Positions 41,130-49,733 of a DNA stretch of 64,000 nucleotides are shown one piece after another. Under the pieces are notes generated by a model, which searched no databases, had not been told where the DNA came from, and worked only from the letters and a program-made list of their open reading frames with translations. Source of the stretch: Candidatus Pantoea bituminis (lineage in GTDB: Bacteria > Pseudomonadota > Gammaproteobacteria > Enterobacterales > Enterobacteriaceae); assembly GCF_018842675.1 (NCBI RefSeq), contig NZ_JAGTWO010000004.1, positions 496,001-560,000 on the forward strand, written 5' to 3'. How positions within the stretch are numbered: position 1 is the first letter of the stretch; every line of letters starts with the position of its first letter. A program made the translations under genes and the position numbers.

Positions 41130-42450
41130 CCCTATTTTTAAGCGCTTCAGTGACGTGGCTAATGGCACGAACCACTTCGGTAGAACTGTTGCGGATATCG
41201 GCAATCATGCCGCCCGCTTCTTGTGCGAGAATCACACCTTGATCGGCGCGTTTAAGGTTGGATTCAATTCCTTTTAACGCCTTATTCGCCAATAGGTGGT
41301 TCTGCTGCACCCTGTTCTCAATTTCCGTGGTGGCACGGTTAATATTGGCAGCCAGAGTGCGTACTTCATTAGCGACAACGGCAAAGCTACGTCCATGCGT
41401 TCCGGCACGTGCAGCTTCAACTGCAGCATTAAGTGCCAGCAGATTGGTTTGATCAGCAATACGGCGAATGCTCTCAACGATAAAGCCAATGCGATCGGAT
41501 GAATCGCTCAGACCTGAGATATCCCCCGAAATACCGTGTAACTCGCCTGCCAGTTCGTTCATGGTTTGCACGCTGTTAGCAATAACGTCAGCGCCCAGTT
41601 TGGTGCTTTCACTGGTTTGCAGCGCAGTTTGATAAGCCTGCTGTGCAGCTTTACGCTCTTGCTGGTTTTTCTCAACCTGTGCGGTGACATCAGTGGCAAA
41701 TTTCACCACTTTATACAGCTCACCGTTTTCGTTGAAAACCGGATTGTAGGTTGCTCGCAACCACAGGGTACGGCCTTGCTTATCAACGCGTGGGAACTGA
41801 CCAGAGACAAATTCACCCCGGTTCAACTGTTGCCAAAGTGCTTTGTATTCGGCGCTTGTACGCATCTCTGCCGAGCAAAATATGCTGTGATGCACTCCCT
41901 GGATTTCATCGATGCGATAACCCATGGTTTTAAGAAAGTTATCGTTGGCTTTGAGCACTTCGCCTTTCAGGTTAAAAGCAATCACCGCCATTGATCGCTC
42001 GATAGCGGTGGTCATTGAACGCTGCTCTTGCGCATCAATAATATGTTCGGTGATATCGTTGGCGAGTTTGACAATTTTAAACACGCGGCCGCTGCGATCT
42101 TGTACCGGCACATAGTTGGCTTCGAGCCACACCGGTAGACTGTTTTTGGCTACGCGCAGAAACTTATCGCTGAAACTTTCGCCGCGATTCAACCGCTGCC
42201 AGAAATCGCGATACGCTCTGGATTGAAGCAGATCAGGCGTACAAAACATGCTGTGATGCTGGCCTTTGATTTCATCCAGCGTATAACCCATACGCTCAAG
42301 AAACAGCGTGTTGGCGGTGAGAATGGTGCCTTCTGGTGAGAATTCGATCATAGCAATCGAATCTTTTAATGAATGCATTGTTGCCGATGAGTGCGCACGC
42401 TTTTGCCAGGCAAGGCGTGAAACGACTCCTGATGTAATGGTGGAGAACAT
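41116..42450 (-). CDS. Soluble PAS-PAS methyl-accepting chemotaxis protein, BdlA-like
   Basis: A 444-residue protein with two PAS domains (about 25-140 and 145-262; GYTLDEIKGQHHSMFC and GYRIDEIQGVHHSIFC) and a shortened MCP signalling domain. The hairpin tip IADQTNLLALNAAVEAARAG is complete. There are no membrane segments. This layout matches Pseudomonas BdlA, which links cyclic-di-GMP signals to biofilm dispersal, and Aer-like cytoplasmic receptors. The C-terminal CheR-docking pentapeptide is absent. PAS cofactors such as heme or FAD cannot be told from sequence. Confidence 0.88.
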   Translation of the reverse strand: MFSTITSGVVSRLAWQKRAHSSATMHSLKDSIAMIEFSPEGTILTANTLFLERMGYTLDEIKGQHHSMFCTPDLLQSRAYRDFWQRLNRGESFSDKFLRVAKNSLPVWLEANYVPVQDRSGRVFKIVKLANDITEHIIDAQEQRSMTTAIERSMAVIAFNLKGEVLKANDNFLKTMGYRIDEIQGVHHSIFCSAEMRTSAEYKALWQQLNRGEFVSGQFPRVDKQGRTLWLRATYNPVFNENGELYKVVKFATDVTAQVEKNQQERKAAQQAYQTALQTSESTKLGADVIANSVQTMNELAGELHGISGDISGLSDSSDRIGFIVESIRRIADQTNLLALNAAVEAARAGTHGRSFAVVANEVRTLAANINRATTEIENRVQQNHLLANKALKGIESNLKRADQGVILAQEAGGMIADIRNSSTEVVRAISHVTEALKNRVNSR

Positions 42451-42645
42451 GGTTGAACCTTTTTATTAGTGTTAGTCTTCATTACATTTTATCGGCGGTT
42501 GCGTTTAAAAATTCAGCGGATGTCGACTTGTTTACACAAAATTTCACCCATGATTCTTAGGGTTGATGGAAAAGGCGTCAGTCGATTTCAATTTTGTTAA
42601 AAGCGTTTGACGCTAAAAGTCAGTTAGGGTTTAATGCGCCCCGTT

Positions 42646-42721
42646 GCCCGAATAGCTCAGTCGGTAGAGCAGGGGATTGAAAATCCCCGTGTCCCTGGTT
42701 CGATTCCGGGTTCGGGCACCA
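42646..42721 (+). tRNA. tRNA-Phe (GAA)
   Basis: A 76-nt cloverleaf with acceptor GCCCGAA pairing TTCGGGC, D arm AGCTCAGTCGGTAGAGC, anticodon stem GGGGA with loop containing GAA, T arm TCCCTGGTTCGATTCC and an encoded CCA. The 3' end is partly duplicated 165 bases downstream. Confidence 0.97.
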
Positions 42722-42988
42722 TATTTAAAGAACCCGCCTCTGGCGGGTTTTTGCGTTTTTGCGGGTCGAACCCGTTCATCGAACGTTCGATGATCTCGCC
42801 ACATCCCTGTGGCTCGCCCTGCGGGTCATCGCGCAGGCGCGCTGAGCAAAAATGCTCCCGGCATTTTTGTCCGGGTTCGGGCACCCTATTTAAAGAACCC
42901 GCCTTTGGCGGGTTTTTGCGTTTCTGCGGGTCGAACCCGTTCATCGAACGTTCGATGATCTCGCCACATCCCTGTGGCTCGCCCTGCG
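42706..42988. repeat. 118-bp direct duplication of the tRNA-Phe 3' end and terminator
   Basis: Copies at 42706-42823 and 42871-42988 differ at about three positions. Each contains the tRNA 3' end (CCGGGTTCGGGCACC), an AACCCGCC/GGCGGGTT terminator with T tract, and an 18-bp perfect palindrome TCATCGAACGTTCGATGA (42776-42793 and 42941-42958). The second copy lacks the 5' part of the tRNA. Confidence 0.92.
42729..42752 (+). terminator. Terminator after tRNA-Phe
   Basis: AACCCGCC and GGCGGGTT stem with a four-base loop, then TTT, eight bases after the tRNA. A second copy is in the downstream duplication. Confidence 0.8.
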
Positions 42989-42996
42989 TCTTAGCT

Positions 42997-43041
42997 GCTG
43001 GCTACAGCGCACAAAGCCGAGCTTAGTATGCTGTAGCCAGC
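42997..43041. terminator. Long hairpin at the 3' side of hcp
   Basis: Perfect 12-bp arms GCTGGCTACAGC (42997-43008) and GCTGTAGCCAGC (43030-43041). It lies between the tRNA duplication and the end of the leftward hcp unit. No clear T tract, so its role as terminator is uncertain. Confidence 0.45.
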
Positions 43042-43100
43042 TCAGATTTAATGGAATAAGCATCCCCCTCTAGCCCTGCTACAGCATAGGCATTTGCTAA

Positions 43101-43592
43101 CTAAGCAGTAGGACGTTCATTCCATGCATCAGTGTACTGGATGTTGCCATCCACAATGCACCAGGTGATTTTTTCATACTGCATACTGACGCTTTCCGAG
43201 TGATTCATCTTATCGTTGCCAGACAATTTCACATTGGGTACACCACAGTGAACGCTGGTAATTTTCACATTTTCTAGTAGCACCGTGTAGTAACAGACCT
43301 CTTGCCCCGCATCGCTGATATTGTAGAAGCGGATTTCAGCACTTTTTAATGTCTGCCCGGTAGCGGCGGCTTTATAAAGATACGGCGTTGAGCTATCAAC
43401 TTCCTTTTCAATCCGCAATGGAGAGTGCTGGCGGGTGCCATTGATTTTTCCGGCTGCGGTGTCAACCGGTAGGCTGATGCCGTGACTTAATCCGATGATC
43501 TCAATGCTGCCTTCACGATCATGCACATCGACAGGACCTCTAATGTCTGCGCCGCCATCGTCTTTAAGCCACATATACGGAGGGATTGGCAT
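43101..43592 (-). CDS. hcp: Hcp family type VI secretion tube protein
   Basis: A 163-residue Hcp protein: MPIPPYMWLKDDGGADIRG at the start, SIEIIGLSHGI, HSPLRIEKEVDSSTPYLYKA and AEIRFYNI are typical of the Hcp1 fold. Hcp hexamers stack into the secretion tube and carry small effectors in their lumen. No other type VI structural genes are in the window. It is third in a unit after a Tlde1-like effector and a small membrane protein, starting directly after the latter stop. Confidence 0.92.
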   Translation of the reverse strand: MPIPPYMWLKDDGGADIRGPVDVHDREGSIEIIGLSHGISLPVDTAAGKINGTRQHSPLRIEKEVDSSTPYLYKAAATGQTLKSAEIRFYNISDAGQEVCYYTVLLENVKITSVHCGVPNVKLSGNDKMNHSESVSMQYEKITWCIVDGNIQYTDAWNERPTA

Positions 43593-43865
43593 TTAACTGC
43601 TCCTTATTTTTCGTATTAACTTCATTGTTAAAATGTAAATAATTAGGGTTATAGAAAACACAGAGATTATTGAGATATAAAAATACAGGTCGTAAAAGTT
43701 GTCAGCCCCTATTTCACCGTCGCCATAAAGGAATTTCGCAATGCGAGTGGCTAAATCTTGGTCAAACCATAATTCAGGGCTGCCCAGCATTCGTCCGACG
43801 ATTAAAGAGATAGCGAAATAGAAAATAACTTTTGATGCTCTACGGACAAGTGTTGTTATAGCCAC
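43593..43865 (-). CDS. Small two-TM protein, putative immunity protein
   Basis: A 90-residue protein with hydrophobic segments at about 10-28 and 62-84 and an acidic middle (SPELWFDQDLATRIAKFLYG). No family recognised. Its start lies 26 bases inside the effector gene and its stop abuts hcp, so it is translationally coupled to both. By position it is the probable immunity protein for the cell-wall effector (inference). Confidence 0.7.
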   Translation of the reverse strand: MAITTLVRRASKVIFYFAISLIVGRMLGSPELWFDQDLATRIAKFLYGDGEIGADNFYDLYFYISIISVFSITLIIYILTMKLIRKIRSS

Positions 43866-44361
43866 TGGCTATTACCTCAACCCATCCGCGCGCCATCAAT
43901 GATTTCATGCAGGGAACCGGCATAGGTGTAGTCTGCATTAGTGCGTCACGAATCAGCGCGTAATCGGCGTTATGGACTAAGGTGATACATCCCTCCGATA
44001 TACGCCCGGGGTGCAACCTGAACAATCCGCGTTTGACTCCCTCAATCCATGAGTGGTCGTCAATAGTCCAGTCATCCCTGAACAAAGCAAACCATTCGTC
44101 ACGACCAAACTCAGCGCCGTTATAAATCCTGTTATAGAGATCTTGTGACTGCGCTTTTAACCGCGAGAAGATCCCTCCACCACCGCGCTCTACAATCCAG
44201 TATTTACCCGGTGGTATGGGTCCCTCATCAGGGATTGCTCCACACGCAGCGTTATTCATGTATACGCCTTTGCCGGAGAACGCCATGAAAACGCCAACGC
44301 CGTATAGGTTAAAAGGCACGTAATCTGCGCCGTTCAGAATCAGTGTTCCATTCAAAGCCAT
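43840..44361 (-). CDS. Tlde1/DUF2778-type cell-wall effector
   Basis: A 173-residue protein with DUF2778 (Tlde1) features: LILNGADYVPFNLYGVGVF, CGAIPDEGPIPPGKYWIVER and the L,D-transpeptidase-like active site HPGRISEGC (His and Cys). Known Tlde1 proteins are type VI effectors that cut or exchange peptidoglycan stem peptides in the periplasm of rivals. No signal peptide is seen, consistent with type VI delivery. It is first gene of the effector-immunity-hcp unit. Confidence 0.85.
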   Translation of the reverse strand: MALNGTLILNGADYVPFNLYGVGVFMAFSGKGVYMNNAACGAIPDEGPIPPGKYWIVERGGGGIFSRLKAQSQDLYNRIYNGAEFGRDEWFALFRDDWTIDDHSWIEGVKRGLFRLHPGRISEGCITLVHNADYALIRDALMQTTPMPVPCMKSLMARGWVEVIASGYNNTCP

Positions 44362-44798
44362 AGCTCATCCAATATCCATATAGTAACCATGCGTTACCAT
44401 ATCGATAATTGAACTTTAGAGCCATCAGTTATTAGAGTTATTTATCAAATGTGTTTAGGCTGCGCCTGCGTTACAGGCTCGCAATAAGGATAAAGGTACT
44501 TTTTAAACGAAGCCGCCAGCGCCATACACATCAATTCTTACGGACCCTTCTTGGTGACAACACGCCCGGCAATTTAATAAATGAATGAATAAAGGAATTT
44601 GTCATAGTCAGGATTTATTAACCAGAACCGCCGATAAACGCAACATTGGGCATTGCTCTGTGCTGATTTGCCTGTGGCTAACCGGCTAATATCCTGTTCG
44701 GTCTGCAATTATCCGCTGCTAATCGTGTTTTAATGCGCTCTCTTTACAGAAATAAACGGGCAGGCAAAATACCCTTTTAAATATTCAGCCTAATAGCC
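44362..44798. other. Intergenic region between effector unit and cyclase gene
   Basis: About 437 bases without a gene. It holds divergent promoters. An inverted repeat around GTAACCATGCGTTAC at about 44384-44398 is a possible regulatory site for the effector unit. Confidence 0.4.
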
Positions 44799-45835
44799 AT
44801 GTCTGACGAAGCGCTGCACCAACAGATACAGAATCTGAAAAAGCACAATGCGCGGCTCAAGCGTATAGCGCATGACGCACGCAACAAATTAAGCGCAGCG
44901 CTAGATGGCACCGGTTTATGTCTGTGGCAACTCGATATTCCCAGTGGAAAGTTAGTGATTTTTAATCGTCGCTGGGGCGCAATGCTTGGCTTTCAGCCTA
45001 AAGAGACCGATGCCAACTTTGAATCTTGGAAAGAGTGCCTTCACCCTGATGATGCCGCTGAGGTGTTAAAAGCCTTTACGACCATATTGAAGGCATTGCG
45101 CCTTACTATGAGGCGTTGCATCGGATGATCGGTAAAAACGGAAAAGTCACTTGGGTATTGGATCGCGGTCGCATCAGCGATTGGGATGAAGCGGGAAGAC
45201 CTGTCAGAGTTACTGGCACGCATATCGACATGACGAAAGAGAAGCAATATGAAGAGCAACTCTCAACGCTGGCACTGCACGATCCTCTCACGTTGTTAAC
45301 CAACCGTCATGCTCTGCAAACTCACTTTCGCGAACTGAAAGCGCAAGGTGAATTGTGCGTGGCCTTTATCGATTTAGACAATTTCAAACACGTCAACGAT
45401 ACCTTAGGACATCGCAGCGGCGATGAAGTGTTGATTCAACTGAGTCAGCGCTTGCTTGAAGCGTGCCCCGCTGAGGTAGTGATTGGCCGATTAGGCGGTG
45501 ATGAGTTTGTTCTGCTGATACCTTATGCGCTGGATAATCCATTGATACATCAAATAGCGTACGCCTGCCTGGATGCCGCACTAACGCCATTCGACATGGC
45601 CAACGGCAGCGCCAATATCGGTGCTTCAGTTGGTGTTGCACAGGTTGACGCAAAAGAGAGCTTTGATGAAGCGTTAGCGCGCGCCGATGAAGCGATGTAT
45701 CGCATTAAGAAGAATGGCAAACGCGGCGTCGCGCTGGGGAATGTGACCACGCTGCGGCATTGTCAGCAAGCGAAGCTGGAACAACCTGGCACGACGCCGA
45801 ATATCTTGTGGTCGGACACCGGCACCGACGACTGA
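44799..45835 (+). CDS. PAS-GGDEF diguanylate cyclase (frameshifted)
   Basis: About 345 residues when repaired. A short coiled coil (LHQQIQNLKKHNARLKRIAH) precedes a PAS domain (about 30-150; GTGLCLWQLDIPSG, TGTHIDMTKEK) and a GGDEF domain with intact RLGGDEFVLLIP and FIDLDNFKHVNDTLGH. It makes cyclic-di-GMP. The frame breaks at the A run 45068-45071; one extra A gives VLKSLYDHIEGIAPYYEALHR. No membrane segment. Not part of an obvious operon. Confidence 0.86.
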
Positions 45836-45900
45836 TACGCTGTTTTTTTGAATGGCAGGATAAAGTGCCAGAAGCAGAAAGCCGCGTCCAGAAACCTCTC

Positions 45901-46458
45901 TTAGCGGCGTGGGAGCAGCCAGTTTCTTAATAACCGCGTCAGCAGCGGCATCCAAAGCCACACCACTAAAGCCACCACACACGCATCATCTAAAAAATGT
46001 CCCCACAACGTGCCGCGACTCATCGGCAGCAGCGCATCTACAAGCTGAGGAATCAGCAAGGTAGAAGGAAAGATAACGGCCAATGTCAGCAGGAATTGCT
46101 TCCATCTGGCGGGGCCGGGTTTCGCTTTGTCTACAGGCGTAAACCAAAACGCTGCACCGGGACGCACTTCAGTATGTTCAGGCGCGGCCAGCATGGCGGG
46201 CAGTGTGGCGATCAACGTTTTACGCTCAGCGGATTGCGTCCATTTAAACAGGTTGTCGAGGTTGTCAAAGCGAATCAATACCGTGTAAGTGTTTTCGCCA
46301 TGCACCGGACGCAATACGTTAACCCCTAAATGCCCTGGAAACTGCGCCGCCTGCGGCATGATCAATTCTAGCCAGGCTTCATAATCGGACTGTTTACCGG
46401 GCTGCACGCTGTGAGTGATAACCAGCGTGACGTGATTAGCCTGTTGTGGATTGATCAT
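45901..46458 (-). CDS. ABM-domain monooxygenase-like membrane protein
   Basis: A 185-residue protein with an N-terminal antibiotic-biosynthesis-monooxygenase ferredoxin-like domain (about 8-95: THSVQPGKQSDYEAWLELI, GENTYTVLIRFDNL). Hydrophobic C-terminal segments follow (about 126-144 and 158-176). Its substrate is unknown. ATG 46458 is chosen because AGGAG lies at good spacing; the eight-residue extension lacks one. It is divergent from a LysR regulator, which probably controls it. Confidence 0.8.
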   Translation of the reverse strand: MINPQQANHVTLVITHSVQPGKQSDYEAWLELIMPQAAQFPGHLGVNVLRPVHGENTYTVLIRFDNLDNLFKWTQSAERKTLIATLPAMLAAPEHTEVRPGAAFWFTPVDKAKPGPARWKQFLLTLAVIFPSTLLIPQLVDALLPMSRGTLWGHFLDDACVVALVVWLWMPLLTRLLRNWLLPRR

Positions 46459-46597
46459 GTCATTCTCCTGAATGCGCGACATCAGTGAAAAAGGTTTGCA
46501 GAGGGTCTGCCGTTGAATAAAAAATACGAGATAACACCGCTTTTTGTTAGCGGAATGTTTTTGGGTTGTTGTTCAACAATTTTTGAGGAAAGGAAAC

Positions 46598-47506
46598 ATG
46601 CGGTTAAACCTTGAGGCGCTGCTGATTTTAGATGCGCTGGATCGCCACGGCACCTTTGCTGCTGCCGCGGCACGGCTGTTTAAAACTGCGTCTGCGCTGA
46701 GTTATACCGTACAAAAAATGGAGAGTGATCTGAAAATTACGTTGCTCGATCGTTCCGGGCATCGTGCGACTTTTACGCCGACTGGCCGCTTAATGCTAGA
46801 TAAAGGGCGAGCATTGTTGCGTGCAGTCAATGAGCTGGAGCAGCAGGCGCGCTATGTCGAGAGCGGCTGGGAGAGCAATTTAGTGATCAGCGTTGATGCG
46901 TCGGTGCCGTTTTCGCTGCTCACACCGCTAGTTGATGAGTTTTATCAGCAACATCCGCATACGCAGCTGCAATTTCGCCATGACGTGCTGGCGGGCTGCT
47001 GGGAAGCGTTAAGCTATGGCGAAGCGGATATCGTCTTTGGCGCAGTACAAGAACCGGCGACGCGCAAAGATATTGGTTGCGTGGCGCTGGGTTGGCTGGA
47101 TTATGTCTTCGCCGTTGCGCCTGAACATCCTCTGGCGCAGGCACCGGAACCGCTGCTGCGTGAGCAGATCCGGCAGTATCGCGCGGTAACGGTGCATGAT
47201 TCATCACGTCACAGCGCCGGCATTGATTTACGGGTACTGGATGAGCAAAAGACGCTCAGCGTCCATGATTTCTCTACAAAGCTGCAGGCGCAGCTGGCGG
47301 GGCTGGGATGTGGCTTTTTACCATGCTATTTAGCTGAACCCTATTTGGCGGATGGCAGATTAGTGGCGCGTCAGCTAGATAGCGAATGCCGCCGTGATAT
47401 GGCGTATCTGGCATGGAATGAGAATGCCAGCGGCAATGCGGCCCGCTGGTGGCGCGAGAAATTGCAGACGCTACCGGGATTACGCGACATTTATAGTGCG
47501 CCATAA
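46598..47506 (+). CDS. LysR family transcriptional regulator
   Basis: A 302-residue LysR-type regulator with helix-turn-helix (LLILDALDRHGTFAAAAARL, ALSYTVQKMESDLKITLLDR) and a substrate-binding domain (LVISVDASVPFSLLTPLVDE). ATG 46598 has GAGGAAAGGA upstream. It is divergent from the ABM monooxygenase gene. An inverted repeat after the stop (47513-47545) is a likely terminator. Confidence 0.9.
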   Translation: MRLNLEALLILDALDRHGTFAAAAARLFKTASALSYTVQKMESDLKITLLDRSGHRATFTPTGRLMLDKGRALLRAVNELEQQARYVESGWESNLVISVDASVPFSLLTPLVDEFYQQHPHTQLQFRHDVLAGCWEALSYGEADIVFGAVQEPATRKDIGCVALGWLDYVFAVAPEHPLAQAPEPLLREQIRQYRAVTVHDSSRHSAGIDLRVLDEQKTLSVHDFSTKLQAQLAGLGCGFLPCYLAEPYLADGRLVARQLDSECRRDMAYLAWNENASGNAARWWREKLQTLPGLRDIYSAP

Positions 47507-47512
47507 AAAATA

Positions 47513-47545
47513 CGCACTGCGCTCCGTAAAGAGGAGTGCAGTGCG
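47513..47545 (+). terminator. Hairpin after the LysR gene
   Basis: CGCACTGCGCTCC pairs with GGAGTGCAGTGCG with one mismatch, starting seven bases after the stop. T tract is lacking. Confidence 0.5.
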
Positions 47546-47743
47546 CAACAGGATTAAATGATTCGCTTTCGGTGCATTTTCGCCCTGATGATATTGCAAT
47601 ACGTCACGTTGTAGCTCGGCTTCGGCACGAGGCTCCCGCCGATGCCGACGCAGACATTGAATTTGCGCTGCTTGCCTGGCTGAAGAGCAACACTGATTAC
47701 GTCACCGCTTTTACCAAAATATTCCCGTAGCGGCATCGTCAAA

Positions 47744-47953
47744 ATGGGCAGGCCGACGCAGGTGATTCACGGCAGCAAACACCCACTCGTTCCGTTCAAA
47801 GCCACACGAAAATGTGTACACGAAATGATGGCCGGTTTAGATCTTAAAGTTTATGAGAATGGTCCGCCCGGATTCGCTGCTACGCATCCAGATCAGCTGA
47901 ATAAGGCTCTGTTAGCCTTCTTACAGAAATACCCTTCTAAGAACTATTCCTAA
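47744..47953 (+). pseudogene. Remnant of an alpha/beta hydrolase, 3' part
   Basis: About 69 codons resemble the C-terminus of chloroperoxidase-type alpha/beta hydrolases (VIHGSKHPLVPFKATRK, LKVYENGPPGFAATHPDQLN, LLAFLQK). The usual acid site (HGDxD) is replaced by HGSKH, and the catalytic His of PHGF is Pro (PPGF). No N-terminal half or start is present. The preceding 47536-47730 frame is of unknown origin. A terminator hairpin follows at 47952-47974. Confidence 0.65.
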
Positions 47954-47975
47954 AAGCGCCCATCTGGGCGTTTTG
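47952..47975 (+). terminator. Terminator after the hydrolase remnant
   Basis: AAAAGCGCCCA and TGGGCGTTTT form a stem with a short loop ending in a T-rich tail. Confidence 0.65.
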
Positions 47976-47985
47976 TTTATTTATA

Positions 47986-48475
47986 CTTGCCGCTTCGCTT
48001 ATTCAAATCGATCTTTGGTCGATCTTTTCTTTCCACTACTCGCTTATTTAATTCATTCCGAGAAATAATTGATCATTTATTGATCAGATTGCATTTTTTT
48101 GAACATTCAATATCACGCTTACCGCTTCGCTTATAATTAACCTCTTGATCTGCGCTTTAATTACTAATTTATTGCTTCTTTTAGCTAAAAAGATCATTTG
48201 TTGATCAAATTAATCAAATTTTATGCGGAATAAGCGAAGCATGCCGCTTCGTTTATAGGAGTTTGTAGTGGACTTTTTGACGAAATGATCGATTAATACG
48301 AAACGGAAATGATCGGAAATTGAATGTAAATTTCCCTGATTCTTTTTTGTGATGTCATGACAAAATGATTTCATGGCTAAATCATTGATCATTATGTTAG
48401 GGCCGTAAATTAACCAAAATTTTGCATGGCTGAGTAAGCTAATCCGCTTGATCATGTAAATTTTATGGCTACATT
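47986..48475. repeat. AT-rich region with clustered GATC and GCTTCGCTTAT repeats
   Basis: Eleven GATC sites lie between 48010 and 48453 (48010, 48021, 48071, 48082, 48147, 48192, 48203, 48287, 48311, 48387, 48450), mostly in TTGATCA or TGATC context. CCGCTTCGCTTAT occurs at 47990 and 48122. An inverted copy AATAAGCGAAGC at 48229-48240 forms a hairpin with GCTTCGTTTAT. No credible gene is seen. The stretch precedes yciG. Confidence 0.7.
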
Positions 48476-48547
48476 TACTTTGTATTACCAGCCTGACGAA
48501 GTATTGTCTGTGATTGCTATATTATTAAACCTCATGAGGAATACAGG

Positions 48548-48712
48548 ATGACTCAATATCGTGGTGGGGCAGGAAACTTTGCTGCAGACAAAGAGCGCGC
48601 AGCCGAAGCTGGCCGCAAGGGTGGCCAGAAGAGCGGCGGTAACTTTAAGAACGATCCTGAGCGCGCTATTGAAGCAGGTCGAAAAGGAGGTAAGATCAGC
48701 CGTCGCAGTTGA
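48548..48712 (+). CDS. yciG: YciG, KGG-motif stress protein
   Basis: A 54-residue hydrophilic protein with two KGG-type repeats (AADKERAAEAGRKGGQKSGG and NDPERAIEAGRKGGK), the hallmark of YciG/Con-10 stress proteins. ATG 48548 follows GAGGA. It is upstream of yciF and yciE, as in E. coli. The yciGFE genes are RpoS-controlled in enterics; YciG is needed for swarming in E. coli. Confidence 0.93.
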   Translation: MTQYRGGAGNFAADKERAAEAGRKGGQKSGGNFKNDPERAIEAGRKGGKISRRS

Positions 48713-48849
48713 GTCTACATAACTCTTTTATTACAATAAGTTATGTAAATATCAAGGTGGCTATTTTTATATTTCCCTTCCCTTTCTGATAAAAGCCAGC
48801 TAATCCAATATGGCTGAGCGGCTTATTGCCTTCAGTCATAACTTATTTG

Positions 48850-48884
48850 AACCGGAATAGAACTCTATTCCGGTTTTTTTGTTT
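48850..48884 (+). terminator. Terminator after yciG
   Basis: AACCGGAATAGA pairs with CTATTCCGGTT across a short loop and is followed by seven T. It separates yciG from yciF. Confidence 0.85.
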
Positions 48885-48885
48885 T

Positions 48886-49233
48886 TCAAAAAATAATCTG
48901 TACAGGAAAAAGTAATTGCGTACACATTTTATAAAAATAAAATAACGTCGGAAACTATTTATTTAGGCGTTATATGTATACGGTCTAACAAAAGTCTGTA
49001 CAACTTTATCCGATAAAGTCGAGGGTTACTGTTTCAACAAAATTAACTATTTAGAGTCACTAACTCTATGGTGTAAAAAGAAAAATGCATTTTACATGCC
49101 AGTTTTGTTCACAATTCCAGCAGCAGTGACTCGCAAGATGGCGTTAATACGCTAAAGTTTTAGTGAGTTCTCTTGATGACCATCAAGCGGCGTTAACAAT
49201 TACCCTATCGAAACAAAGTATGAGGCAAGAGTG
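48886..49233. other. Promoter region of yciF
   Basis: About 350 AT-rich bases between the yciG terminator and yciF, with no gene visible. It must carry the yciFE promoter; no single element stands out. Confidence 0.4.
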
Positions 49234-49719
49234 ATGACAGTTAAGACATTGAACGATCTCTTTATCCATGACCTCTCTGATATTTACAGTGCTGAAAAAC
49301 AAATTGCCCGCGCCTTACCTAAAATGGCGCGTGCCGCCACCGATGAAAAACTTATCGCCGCGTTTAATCAGCACCTCGAAGAGACACGAGGCCAAATAGA
49401 ACGGCTGGATGAAATCGTTGAGGTAACGCCAGAACTTAAAATTAAACGGATGAAATGTCATGCGCTGGAAGGCTTAGTCGAAGAAGCGCAGGAAATTATT
49501 GATTCTGTGGAAAAAGGTGAAGTGCGGGATCAAGGATTGATCGGTGCAGCACAGAAAGTGGAGCACTACGAAATTGCCACCTACGGTACGCTTTATGCGT
49601 TAGCGACTAAACTAGGTTATACCAAAGCTGCCGAGCTGCTGGCAGAGACGTTGAATGAAGAGAAACAAACGGATCAAAAGCTGACTGATGTCGCTGAGTC
49701 CATCACTGTGGCTTCCTGA
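49234..49719 (+). CDS. yciF: YciF, ferritin-like DUF892 protein
   Basis: A 161-residue four-helix protein of the DUF892 family, nearly collinear with E. coli YciF. Metal-site glutamates and histidines appear in DIYSAEKQIARALPKM, HLEETRGQIERLDEI and KVEHYEIATYGTL. Linked to envelope and bile stress in enterics; chemistry unknown. ATG 49234 is preferred to the adjacent GTG 49231 because of GAGG spacing. It is followed 14 bases on by yciE. Confidence 0.93.
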   Translation: MTVKTLNDLFIHDLSDIYSAEKQIARALPKMARAATDEKLIAAFNQHLEETRGQIERLDEIVEVTPELKIKRMKCHALEGLVEEAQEIIDSVEKGEVRDQGLIGAAQKVEHYEIATYGTLYALATKLGYTKAAELLAETLNEEKQTDQKLTDVAESITVAS

Positions 49720-49733
49720 TAAGGAGAGAGACC

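Noticed and set aside
42657..43026. 95-130 codon frames over the tRNA-Phe duplication
   Set aside because: They translate the tRNA and its duplicated flank and are not genes.
48210..48455. 81-codon frame on the minus strand in the GATC-rich region
   Set aside because: AT-driven open frame without ribosome binding site or recognisable protein.
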